From Candidatus Hydrogenedentota bacterium (GTDB taxonomy: Bacteria; Hydrogenedentota; Hydrogenedentia; Hydrogenedentales; JAGMZX01): a stretch of DNA of 46,408 nucleotides. The stretch is from positions 1-46,408 of the forward strand of contig JAGMZX010000030.1 in the NCBI GenBank assembly GCA_018005585.1. Direction: 5' to 3'. The notes beneath the pieces are model-generated. The model saw only the letters and a program-made list of their open reading frames with translations. It did no database searches and was not told the origin of the DNA. Positions 25,242 to 33,146 of the stretch are shown here, piece after piece. Within the stretch, counting starts at the first letter, position 1, and each line of letters opens with the position of its first letter. The position numbers and the translations under genes were made by a program.

Positions 25242-26417
25242 ATGGAGTATCGTCGCTTTGGAGGAACGGAGCTTCAAATCCCCGTAATCACCTGCGGCGC
25301 AATGCGCTTTCAGCAGAGCTGGAAAGACGACGACCCGGTCTCAGACGAAAGCCAGCGCAATGTCGAGGAATGCATCCGCCATGCCCTGGAACTCGGCATC
25401 AACCATATCGAGACGGCCCGCGGCTATGGCACCAGTGAATATCAACTCGGGAAGGTGTTGCCTTCCCTGCCGCGCGACCGCATCTACGTGCAAACCAAGG
25501 TCGGACCCAGCAAGAATGTCGCCGAATTCGCCGAGACCTTCGAGAGGTCCATGAGTCTGTTGCATCTGGACTACGTCGACCTCTTCTCGTTCCACGGCGT
25601 GAATGACGATGCGGTGCTCGAAGCCGCCATGGTCTGCATGGATACGGCGCTGGCCTGGAAACGGGAAGGGCGTATCCGCGACATCGGTTTCAGCACGCAC
25701 GGCGGCGTCGAAACGGTGCGCAAAGCGATAGAAACCGGCGCATTCGAACATGTTAACCTGCACTGGTACTTCATTTACCAGGACCATTGGGAAAACATCC
25801 TCGAAGCGCGCCGGCGCGACATGGGCGTCTTAATTATCAGTCCTAATGACAAGGCAGGCATGCTCTACAAGCCGAGCGAGAAGCTGCTGCGCTTGTGCGA
25901 CCCGCTGCACCCCATGGTCTTTAACGGCCTGTTCTGCCTGGCCCGGCCCGAAGTGCACACCATCAGCGTGGGTGTTTCGCGCGCCGCGGATTTCGACACG
26001 CACATGGAGACGGTCGCGCTCCTGCCGCGCGCCCGGGAGATGGTGGCGCCTATTGAGCGCCGGCTTCACGAGGAAATGACGCGAACTCTCGGGGAAGACT
26101 GGGTGGCCACCTGGGATCAGGGGTTACCGCGCTGGGACGAGGCGCCCGGCGAGATGAACATCGAGTGGATTCTGCGGTTGCGCAATCTGGTGCTCGCCTT
26201 CGACATGATTGAGTATGCCAAGATGCGCTACAACCTGCTCGGCAACGGCGGCCACTGGTTTCCTGGCAACAAGGCGGACCGCGTGCAGGAGCTTGACCTC
26301 GGCGCGTGCCTGAAACGGTCGCCTCACGCGCATAGAATTCCCGACTATCTCATGGAAGCGCATAGAATGCTGGAAGGCGAGCCCGTAAAACGCCTGCAAA
26401 AAAACGAACAGCAATGA
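25242..26417 (+). CDS. Aldo/keto reductase, large variant with C-terminal helical extension
   Basis: 391 aa from ATG 25242 (GGAGAGG eight bases upstream; a GTG two codons earlier is weaker). The AKR barrel (about 1-275) opens MEYRRFGGTELQIPVITCGAMRF. Tetrad positions read Glu and Tyr in HIETARGYGTSE, Lys in VQTKVG and His in FSFHGVND. The usual Asp is replaced by Glu. About 110 extra residues follow (GEDWVATWDQGLP... to the end), with conserved-looking Trp and RYNLLGNGGHWFPGN. It lacks the cysteine cluster found in some longer AKRs. No signal peptide. Position 45 nt after the rhodanese suggests co-transcription with the kinase operon, but a functional link is not evident. Confidence 0.88.
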   Translation: MEYRRFGGTELQIPVITCGAMRFQQSWKDDDPVSDESQRNVEECIRHALELGINHIETARGYGTSEYQLGKVLPSLPRDRIYVQTKVGPSKNVAEFAETFERSMSLLHLDYVDLFSFHGVNDDAVLEAAMVCMDTALAWKREGRIRDIGFSTHGGVETVRKAIETGAFEHVNLHWYFIYQDHWENILEARRRDMGVLIISPNDKAGMLYKPSEKLLRLCDPLHPMVFNGLFCLARPEVHTISVGVSRAADFDTHMETVALLPRAREMVAPIERRLHEEMTRTLGEDWVATWDQGLPRWDEAPGEMNIEWILRLRNLVLAFDMIEYAKMRYNLLGNGGHWFPGNKADRVQELDLGACLKRSPHAHRIPDYLMEAHRMLEGEPVKRLQKNEQQ

Positions 26418-26430
26418 ACTCCGGACCACG

Positions 26431-26457
26431 CCGGGCCCGCACGTGCAACCGGCCCGG
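26431..26457. terminator. Hairpin between convergent genes, possible bidirectional terminator
   Basis: CCGGGCC (26431-26437) pairs with GGCCCGG (26451-26457); the 13-nt loop itself contains GCACGTGC. Some T residues follow on the plus side (GTTTCTT near 26464). It sits between the aldo/keto reductase stop (26417) and the stop of the opposing regulator (26479). Confidence 0.45.
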
Positions 26458-26478
26458 CCAGGACGTTTCTTGAGGGGC

Positions 26479-27066
26479 TCAGTCGAGCGCGCGGCCACGC
26501 CCAATCAGTTCGCGCACCTTCTCGATAAGCTGTTCGATCTTGAAGGGCTTGGCGAGATACTCGTCGGCGCCACACGAAAAGATGCGCTCGATGTCGCGCT
26601 CTTTCGTCAGGCAGGTGACGGCCATGATAGGGATGCTGCGCGTCATTTCATTGTCCCGTAACGCTTTACAGACCTCGAACCCATTGATTTCGGGCATCAG
26701 GAAGTCCAACAGGATGAGGTCCGGCGTTAGTTGCGCCGCTTTCAGCCCCACCTCCGTCGCGTTGCTGACCTTGACCAGTTCGAAGCCCTCATCATTCAGG
26801 ATCTTTTCCATCAGCGCCAGCGCATCGGGGTCATCGTCCACAATCATGATGCGCTTTTTCACGGGACCCTTCTCCCGTGGGAACATGTCATATTTCTCCC
26901 GGAACCGGTCCAGGTCGTCCTCTAGAATCCGGTAGTGGCCTCCCGGCGTGCGCGATGCCTTGATCAGACCCTGCTTAATCCAGTTCTTGATGCTGTGATG
27001 CGTCACGTGGCAGATCTTAGCCGCTTCAAATGTCGTATACGCTTTCTGTTCGCGGTCCCCGGCCAT
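26479..27066 (-). CDS. DNA-binding response regulator with N-terminal excisionase/MerR-type HTH and C-terminal receiver
   Basis: 195 aa from ATG 27066, which has GGAGGA upstream. Residues 8-55 form a small winged HTH of the excisionase/MerR class: YTTFEAAKICHVTHHSIKNWI, then KQGLIKASRTPGGHYRI, where PGGHYRI is the wing. Residues 70-195 form a receiver: acidic pocket Asp77/Asp78, phosphoacceptor Asp121 in LLDFLMPEINGFE, Thr in AVTCLT, Lys in YLAKPF. The order HTH then receiver is the reverse of OmpR or NarL regulators. It binds DNA presumably in response to phosphorylation. No kinase is adjacent on its strand; the hybrid kinase 7 kb away is a candidate partner only by proximity. Converges with the aldo/keto reductase gene. 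Confidence 0.92.
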   Translation of the reverse strand: MAGDREQKAYTTFEAAKICHVTHHSIKNWIKQGLIKASRTPGGHYRILEDDLDRFREKYDMFPREKGPVKKRIMIVDDDPDALALMEKILNDEGFELVKVSNATEVGLKAAQLTPDLILLDFLMPEINGFEVCKALRDNEMTRSIPIMAVTCLTKERDIERIFSCGADEYLAKPFKIEQLIEKVRELIGRGRALD

Positions 27067-27299
27067 TGCTATTCCTCCGTCGCGTCGACGACCCCCGTTA
27101 TGCGCGCCAAGGCACAGATACATCACGGATGCTTTGTCTGCGCCAAAATTCACATTATGCGAGGTTTGTTAAGATTGTACACGAGTAGCAGCGCACTTGT
27201 CAACTCAGTCCTGACGAATATCGCTGTTTTCGCCATTCAGCCGGGCTTGTGCGGCACGTCCTGTCCAGTAGATTTTCTGGAATCAGCGTTGCCCAACCG

Positions 27300-29084
27300 C
27301 TACAGCAAAGCGCCCTGAAGAAGGGTCTGAACTTGAGAGACAAGGGCCAGTTCCTGGCTTTCCAGGCCGGAAATCAGCAACTGGGCTTGAATCCAAGGAT
27401 ACAACCCGAGGACCAGCCGATGGGCGATGACGTACGCGCACAAAAGAACAATAAACGACGCGGCGAGAATGCCGTAGTAACGGCGCAGGAAGCTGGCGTA
27501 CGTCCGGAGGCGGGATGCCCGGTTTGAAGAAGCGCCGGAGGCCCCGGTTTTCCCGGCTGCACGGTTCTGGGTAGTGGCGGGCCGCACCAGGCGGGGATAA
27601 ACGAGGCCCGCGGCCATAGCAAGCGCGATGACTCCGTACCAGGCATAGGTGAGCACGACCAGCCAGACTCCCGGTTGTCTGGTTGCCAGCTGGAGCAGAA
27701 GAAAACCCAGGAGAAATACGAAAAGCACGCCAAACGCCGCCGCAACGCACGTCAACGCCCATATCGGATGCGGAATGGCCCAGGCCATTCGCCCGGCGTG
27801 CATCCGTTTGGCGAGGATATAGACAATGAGATAGGCCAGGAAGAGCGCGGCGGCCGTCTGCAGGCAGAGAACGCCCGGCCGGTTCACGACAATAGCGTGT
27901 TCCCGGGTCCGTTCCTCTCGCTGGTCATCAAAGGCCTGGAGTTGCGCCTGGGCATCCTCGAGCACGGCCAGCCGCCGTGCCGCTGCGTCGCGTTCCGCGG
28001 CGGGCAGCGAAAGACTATTCATGCGCAGACGGAGTGCTTCCTCCTGGAAGAGGATGCCCATCCGCGCCTGGAGGGTAATCGGCGCCGTTGCTTCCTCGTC
28101 GGATTCCGGGTTTCCGGCTTCCGGGGGGGGGGCCTTTTCGGCGCTTGCCCGCGTTTCGTGACGGTTTGCCGTCTCTATTGCCCTTGGGATGGGGGCAATG
28201 CCGAGCATGCGCATGCCAAGCGCTTCGATTTCCTGCAGCCACGCATCGGTGTCGATCGGCGGCTGCGGTGTTTCGCCGCCGGACGGCGCGGATGAGGGAG
28301 CAGTCGAGCGTCCGCCCATGCGGCGCGCTGCCTGGTCGCAAACCAGGTCCTTGAGCTTTACCAGGGGCGCCAGGACGCGTTCCGTGAGGCGGCGCTGCAT
28401 CTTGGCGTACCATGTGCCTTGCCGGGGCAGCGTGGCGTGCCATAACGGTTCCGGTGTGTGGACGCGCATGGCCGGGTTGTCGTTCGTTTGCCGAATCAGA
28501 CTCAAGGCTTCCTGCATCTCGCCCAGTTGTGCGCGTGCCGCTGCCTCAAGATAGATGGGCAGCGCGTCCTCTGGGTCTGTAAACCGGCGCGCATCGCGGA
28601 AGAGGTCGCGTGCGCGGGTGCACTGTCCGTCCAGGAACAGAGCGCACCCGAACATCATCAGGATAAAGGGATTTTCCTTGTCGGCGCTGAGCGCCTGCTC
28701 ATACCGTTCTATGACCAGGGGGTCCACTGCGTACGATTCGTATATGCCTTGGCGTTCCCGGTCCCAGGTGCCATCTTCGATGAACGCGAGCGCGGCGAGA
28801 TAAGCGCCATAGCGGGGGTCTTGGGGGATCTTGCCGTCTTTCGGGACGAGGTTGCGCAACAGCGCCCGCGCCGAATCGTCTTCCAGCAGTAGCGCCATCC
28901 GGTACAGCCGCTCCGGTTTTGGGTACCGGAGGTAGTTTTCCGAGAACCACAGGGTGACCGTTGTCATTACGCACGCCAACACGGCAAAGCGGAACGCATG
29001 CCGGACGCGTCGCGCGCCCACCGAATCGGCGGGCCCGTCGGGCCGCTCGGATAACGGCGGATGTCCGTCCGCTTCAGGAATCAC
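27300..29084 (-). CDS. TPR-like multi-helix membrane protein carrying a C10 tract
   Basis: 594 aa; GTG start in the GTGA overlap with the pgi stop. One membrane helix near 28-46 is followed by a helical, TPR-like region (about 85-205: YEQALSADKENPFILMMFGCALF, ARDLFRDARRF, AAARAQLGEMQEALSLI). A Pro/Ser/Glu-rich linker (255-335) and a coiled-coil stretch (335-385) come next. Four membrane helices follow in the last 200 residues (about 395-415, 425-455, 462-485, 540-570). Codons for KAPPPE in the linker contain ten consecutive C on the coding strand. Not a recognised family; the plan suggests an inner-membrane scaffold with a soluble repeat domain. It is last in a five-gene minus operon. Confidence 0.82.
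   Translation of the reverse strand: MIPEADGHPPLSERPDGPADSVGARRVRHAFRFAVLACVMTTVTLWFSENYLRYPKPERLYRMALLLEDDSARALLRNLVPKDGKIPQDPRYGAYLAALAFIEDGTWDRERQGIYESYAVDPLVIERYEQALSADKENPFILMMFGCALFLDGQCTRARDLFRDARRFTDPEDALPIYLEAAARAQLGEMQEALSLIRQTNDNPAMRVHTPEPLWHATLPRQGTWYAKMQRRLTERVLAPLVKLKDLVCDQAARRMGGRSTAPSSAPSGGETPQPPIDTDAWLQEIEALGMRMLGIAPIPRAIETANRHETRASAEKAPPPEAGNPESDEEATAPITLQARMGILFQEEALRLRMNSLSLPAAERDAAARRLAVLEDAQAQLQAFDDQREERTREHAIVVNRPGVLCLQTAAALFLAYLIVYILAKRMHAGRMAWAIPHPIWALTCVAAAFGVLFVFLLGFLLLQLATRQPGVWLVVLTYAWYGVIALAMAAGLVYPRLVRPATTQNRAAGKTGASGASSNRASRLRTYASFLRRYYGILAASFIVLLCAYVIAHRLVLGLYPWIQAQLLISGLESQELALVSQVQTLLQGALL
28123..28132. repeat. Homopolymer of ten G (ten C in the coding strand)
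   Basis: Ten consecutive G on the plus strand lie inside the linker codons of the TPR-like membrane protein (about residues 317-321). The longest other G run I noticed is seven (near 3126-3132). A one-base slip would shift the frame before the four C-terminal membrane helices. Confidence 0.9.
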
Positions 29085-30457
29085 CCATTGCCTCCCATGA
29101 GGCGGCGTGCGATGCGCTTGCCCTCCTCGACGCCGGGCTGGTCAAAAGCATTGACATGATACAGCTGCCCCGCCATGGCGGTCTCGACTTCCAGCATATA
29201 CAACAATTGCGCCACCGTGTTTGCGTTGATTCGGGGCATGCTGATGCGGATTACGGGCCGCTGACTGTGCGTGAGCGCCTCAACCGTGCCCTCCAGCTCC
29301 GCGGCCATCAGCTCGTTCATCGTTGCGCCGTGCAGATAGGCGAGGTCCGGAACGCAGACGAGGCTATCCGGAACCGGGACCGTTTCGCTGAATTCCAGCA
29401 CTTCCAGCACCGTGAAGACCTTGTTATTCGGGCCTTCGCGGTACAACTGCACCTGTGAGTGCTGGTCGGTCGCGCCCAACGCCTTGACCGGTGTCTGGCC
29501 TACGTAGACTTCCTTGCCGTCGAGGTTGTTCTTCTTACCCAGACTCTCCGCCCAAAGCTGCCGGTACCAGTCCGCAACGTCCCGTAATCCGTCCGAATAG
29601 GGCATCATGACGGACATGGTTTTGCCTTTGCGGGTATCCAGCACGTACTGCAGCGCCGCGCAAAGGTACGCCGGGTTTTCTTGCAGGTCCGGCGAACTGC
29701 ACCGTGTGTCCATGACCGCACAGCCCGCGACCATGCCGTCGATATCCATGCCGAGCACCGCCGCGGGAAACAATCCCACAGGTGAGAACACCGAGAAGCG
29801 CCCACCGACGTTCACCGGTATGTCGAAGGTTGTGGTTTCATATTCCTCCGCCACCGGCTTGAGCAGGCTTGCGGGGGCGTCGGGGGCGGTGACGCGGTCC
29901 GGGCTTGTCGTAATTACGAGGTGGTCTCTGACGCCGGCCTTGCCCACTGCCCGTTCCAGCGCGTCCATGACTATCAGCAGCTGCAGCATTGTCTCGGCCG
30001 TTTCACCGGACTTCGAGATGGCGTTGTAGAGTGTCTTCTCCGGGGGGCACACGCTCATCATTCGTGCAAAGGTGACCGGGTCGATGTTGTCCATGACAAA
30101 GAGCCGCGGAGCGCCGCCGCGCGCCGTACTGTCGAGCAAGTTATAGTAGGGCGGGTTCAGCGCGGTATTCAGGGCGGAAAGGCCGAGCGCGGACCCGCCG
30201 ATGCCCAGCACGACGAGGTTCTCGTAGCCCATCCCTCGGAATCTTTCCGCTTCCGCCTTGACGCGTTCAATAACCTGCGTGTCCTTGTGGAGGTCATAAA
30301 AGCCCCGTACCTTGTCCACGCGGTCTTGCACGAGTGCCCCGTGCAGTTCGCGAACCCGGCCGGCCGTGCTGTCGAGTTCCGCGGGCGTGATGCCGTGGGC
30401 CTCACCGACCACGTCCGACATGGCGAGGCGGATGTCAATTCGGATGGCGTCATTCAT
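29081..30457 (-). CDS. pgi: Glucose-6-phosphate isomerase, short bacterial type
   Basis: 458 aa, the size of the short Bacillus/Thermus-type enzymes rather than the 550-aa enterobacterial type. Key motifs: VVLGIGGSALG (phosphate/sugar binding), NAISKSGETAETM (SIS-domain Ser/Thr loop), NVGGRFSVFSPVGL, GATDQHSQVQLY and a C-terminal LYHVNAFDQPGVEEGK, whose Lys is the conserved active-site base partner. It interconverts glucose-6-phosphate and fructose-6-phosphate in the cytoplasm. ATG 30457 is six bases after the DinG-like gene's stop, and its own stop overlaps the next gene's GTG, so it is embedded in a minus operon. Co-transcription with a helicase and a glycosyltransferase is unusual. Confidence 0.96.
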   Translation of the reverse strand: MNDAIRIDIRLAMSDVVGEAHGITPAELDSTAGRVRELHGALVQDRVDKVRGFYDLHKDTQVIERVKAEAERFRGMGYENLVVLGIGGSALGLSALNTALNPPYYNLLDSTARGGAPRLFVMDNIDPVTFARMMSVCPPEKTLYNAISKSGETAETMLQLLIVMDALERAVGKAGVRDHLVITTSPDRVTAPDAPASLLKPVAEEYETTTFDIPVNVGGRFSVFSPVGLFPAAVLGMDIDGMVAGCAVMDTRCSSPDLQENPAYLCAALQYVLDTRKGKTMSVMMPYSDGLRDVADWYRQLWAESLGKKNNLDGKEVYVGQTPVKALGATDQHSQVQLYREGPNNKVFTVLEVLEFSETVPVPDSLVCVPDLAYLHGATMNELMAAELEGTVEALTHSQRPVIRISMPRINANTVAQLLYMLEVETAMAGQLYHVNAFDQPGVEEGKRIARRLMGGNG

Positions 30458-30463
30458 GCGTCT

Positions 30464-33100
30464 TCAGTCCTCATGCAACTCGTCAAAGAATTCCGTCAAT
30501 TCCTGGAGCACCTCGTCGCGCGAACCGCGCACCATGCGCACCCCCGGCAGCGACTCCACGAAGATGCGGCCGTAAAACTTGGTCACGATCCGGGAGTCGA
30601 GCACCACGACCGCGCCCCGGTCCGTACGGCGCCGGATCAGCCGTCCGAATCCCTGCCGGAACTTTATTACGGCTTGGGGAACGGAGTAACTCAGGAAAGA
30701 GTTCCCGCCGCGGTCGTCGATAGCCTCGGCGCGTGCCTCCAGAATAGGCTCGGTAGGCACCCGGAACGGAAGCCGGGGCAGTATAACACACTGGAGCGCG
30801 CGCCCGGCAACATCGACACCTTCCCAGAAACTGTCCGTCGCGAACAGGACGCTCGCCGTGTCGCTTCGGAACCGTTCCAGCAACTGCGTGCGCGACGCCT
30901 CACCCTGCCGCAGCGGCGTGATATGCGAGGCGCGCAGATCGTCCCGCAAGCGCCGGTAGGTGTAGTCGAGTGCGTAGAACGAGGTGAAGAGCACAAACGC
31001 GTGCCCGCGTGTGATGCGCAATACTTCGCGCACGGCGTCCACGGATTCGTCCAGGAATCCTCGTTCGCTTGGCGAGACAAGGCCGGTGAAAATGCCGAGC
31101 AGCGCCTGTTCGCCGAAATCGAACGGCGTATCGAGGCAGACCGCGTTAAGCCGGTCGCGCGGGACCAGGTCCATGCCGAGGCGGCCGAAAAGGTAATCGA
31201 ATTCGCGCCGCACCGTAAGCGTCGCGGAAGTCATGACGATGGTCTTGAGATTGCTGTAGAGCCAGTCGGCCAACGGCTTGCCGACCTCGAGCGGACAGCG
31301 CGCAACTTTCACGAAACTGGGGTTCTCCGCGTCGATCTCGATCCAGCGCACGGTGTTCTCGGCCAGTTCCTCGCTGGTCGATTCCGCAAGCGCGAGCGCC
31401 AGCCGCTCGAGCCGCTTCGCGTAGGCGCTCAACTGGAGCATTTCCATTTCAATCGGCGATCCCTTCGATTCGGGATCCGGCGGAATGGCCTGCAGCAGCC
31501 GCAACAGCGCCAGGCAGGACTGGTTCAGCTTCGTGACCGCCTCGACGGACGGCAGCACGAAGTCCGCGTGCACGGCGCGCACGTCCGGGTCCTGCAGAGT
31601 ATTCGGTTTCAGTCGCCATTTGATATCACGGCCGATTTCGCCGCACTTGGCCGCGGCCAGCGCGCGCAGCGCGTCGAACGCGGTATTGAGCGTCTCTCGC
31701 GCCAGTGCAATCTCGGGCAGGACTTGTCGCTCAATGAGATCCTGGATCACCTCGAATGCGTCCACGGGCAGTTGAGGGCAATCCTTGACCAGCTTGAGGC
31801 GCAAGAACGGGATCAGGCCGCGTTCCTGACCGCGTTCCGTGCGCAGGAAGCGGGAAAGGGTGGCGAGCGCGCCCAGCCGGACCGCGGAAACGCCCATGTA
31901 CTCCGTCGCCGAGTCCTCAACGCTGTGCGCCTCGTCAAAAATCAGCCTTTGATAAGAAGGCAGAACCGACAAGGCCGAGAAATCGCCGAGTTCCCGCTTG
32001 ATCGCGAGGTCCGCGAACAGCATGTGATGATTGACGACGAGAATATCGGCCTTGGCCACCTGCCGGCGCGCGCGTGTGACGAAGCACTTCTGCTGGTCGG
32101 GGCATCGCCCCATCGCGCACGTATCCGATTCCGAGCAGAGCCGGTCCCACAGTTCCCGCTCTGGCACGAAGGGGAGGTCCTCGCGGTCGCCTTCCGCGGT
32201 TTTTTCCGCCCATTCCGCGATCGCCTCGACCTGCTCGCGCATCCGGTCGTCGTCGAATAGGGACGCTTCGGACAGGAGACGCTCCAGTTTACGCCAGCAA
32301 AGGTAATTTCCCCTGCCCTTGACGAGGCAACAGGTGAATGTCTCCTTGAGGCACTGCTGCAACAAGGGGATGTCCTTGTAGACGATTTGTTCTTGCAGGT
32401 TGATGGTTCGCGTGGATACGACCACCCGTTCCTTGTTGCGCACGGCCCAGAGCGCCGCGGGCAGCAGGTACGCGACGGTCTTCCCCACGCCTGTCGGCGC
32501 TTCCACGGCGGCGATGCCATCCTGGTTGAACGCCTGTGCGACCGCTTCCATCATCTCTTCCTGCTGCGGGCGCACCTCGAATTGCGGCAGCGTGCGCGCG
32601 AGCTTGCCGTCGGGACGGAAGAACCGGGCAAGTTCCTCTGGGTCCAGCCGCTCGGCTTGCTGCGGCAGAAAGGGCTCCACCACCACGTAGACGCGGCTCA
32701 GCCCGTTGTCGACTATGAGCACGCCGTGGCCGTGCACGCTGTAGACAGACGCCAGGTCGAGGTCGGCCTCGCTGGGCTCGAGATTGCCGGACGGGTGGTT
32801 GTGCAACACCACGTCGCGGACGCGGAGCCCCTCGAACAGCGCGGGCACCGCGTCGTCATTTCCCCGCGCGCAGACCCGCACCTCGCATACGCGTCCCGCC
32901 GCATCCAGCGCCCCCGCGAAGAAGACTTCGCGCCCGCCCGTCTCCACGATCGCATCGCGCATGTGATCAATCGCGGATGGCGTAATCCTGCGCAAGGCTG
33001 GTTCGCCGCGCACGTCTTTTCGGGGCATCGGTCCAGGCATGCTTTTCTTTCCCGTGCCGGATAGGCCTTCAATCTCGCGCGTCCCGGGGCAAGAGCGCAT
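30464..33100 (-). CDS. RadC-type JAMM domain fused to a DinG/XPD-family Fe-S helicase
   Basis: 878 aa from ATG 33100; ATG 33040 (20 residues shorter) is an alternative, and neither has a strong ribosome site. Residues 40-143 form a RadC-like JAMM/MPN domain: Glu58 in REVFF, then His100-x-His102-x10-Asp113 in HNHPSGNLEPSEAD, the full metal-binding set. Residues 150-878 are a DinG-type superfamily 2 helicase: Walker A EAPTGVGKT (201-208), KGRGNYLC with Cys268, then Cys328-x4-Cys333-x5-Cys339 (same spacing as the DinG cluster), DEAH at 389-392, SATL and the motif VI region QGFGRLIRRR. DinG unwinds DNA-RNA hybrids and recombination structures 5' to 3'. Gram-positive relatives carry an exonuclease N-terminal; here a JAMM domain takes that place. 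It is followed 6 nt later by pgi. Confidence 0.93.
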   Translation of the reverse strand: MRSCPGTREIEGLSGTGKKSMPGPMPRKDVRGEPALRRITPSAIDHMRDAIVETGGREVFFAGALDAAGRVCEVRVCARGNDDAVPALFEGLRVRDVVLHNHPSGNLEPSEADLDLASVYSVHGHGVLIVDNGLSRVYVVVEPFLPQQAERLDPEELARFFRPDGKLARTLPQFEVRPQQEEMMEAVAQAFNQDGIAAVEAPTGVGKTVAYLLPAALWAVRNKERVVVSTRTINLQEQIVYKDIPLLQQCLKETFTCCLVKGRGNYLCWRKLERLLSEASLFDDDRMREQVEAIAEWAEKTAEGDREDLPFVPERELWDRLCSESDTCAMGRCPDQQKCFVTRARRQVAKADILVVNHHMLFADLAIKRELGDFSALSVLPSYQRLIFDEAHSVEDSATEYMGVSAVRLGALATLSRFLRTERGQERGLIPFLRLKLVKDCPQLPVDAFEVIQDLIERQVLPEIALARETLNTAFDALRALAAAKCGEIGRDIKWRLKPNTLQDPDVRAVHADFVLPSVEAVTKLNQSCLALLRLLQAIPPDPESKGSPIEMEMLQLSAYAKRLERLALALAESTSEELAENTVRWIEIDAENPSFVKVARCPLEVGKPLADWLYSNLKTIVMTSATLTVRREFDYLFGRLGMDLVPRDRLNAVCLDTPFDFGEQALLGIFTGLVSPSERGFLDESVDAVREVLRITRGHAFVLFTSFYALDYTYRRLRDDLRASHITPLRQGEASRTQLLERFRSDTASVLFATDSFWEGVDVAGRALQCVILPRLPFRVPTEPILEARAEAIDDRGGNSFLSYSVPQAVIKFRQGFGRLIRRRTDRGAVVVLDSRIVTKFYGRIFVESLPGVRMVRGSRDEVLQELTEFFDELHED

Positions 33101-33146
33101 GATCCTGACAGGGGACGCCCTGTTCAGGCAACTCGGCGGGATGCGT

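Noticed and set aside
29921-32260. A 779-codon open frame on the plus strand opposite pgi and the JAMM-DinG gene
   Set aside because: It is antisense to two genes with intact catalytic motifs, shows no domain pattern, has Arg/Val/His-rich composition typical of mirror frames in high-GC DNA, and no ribosome site.
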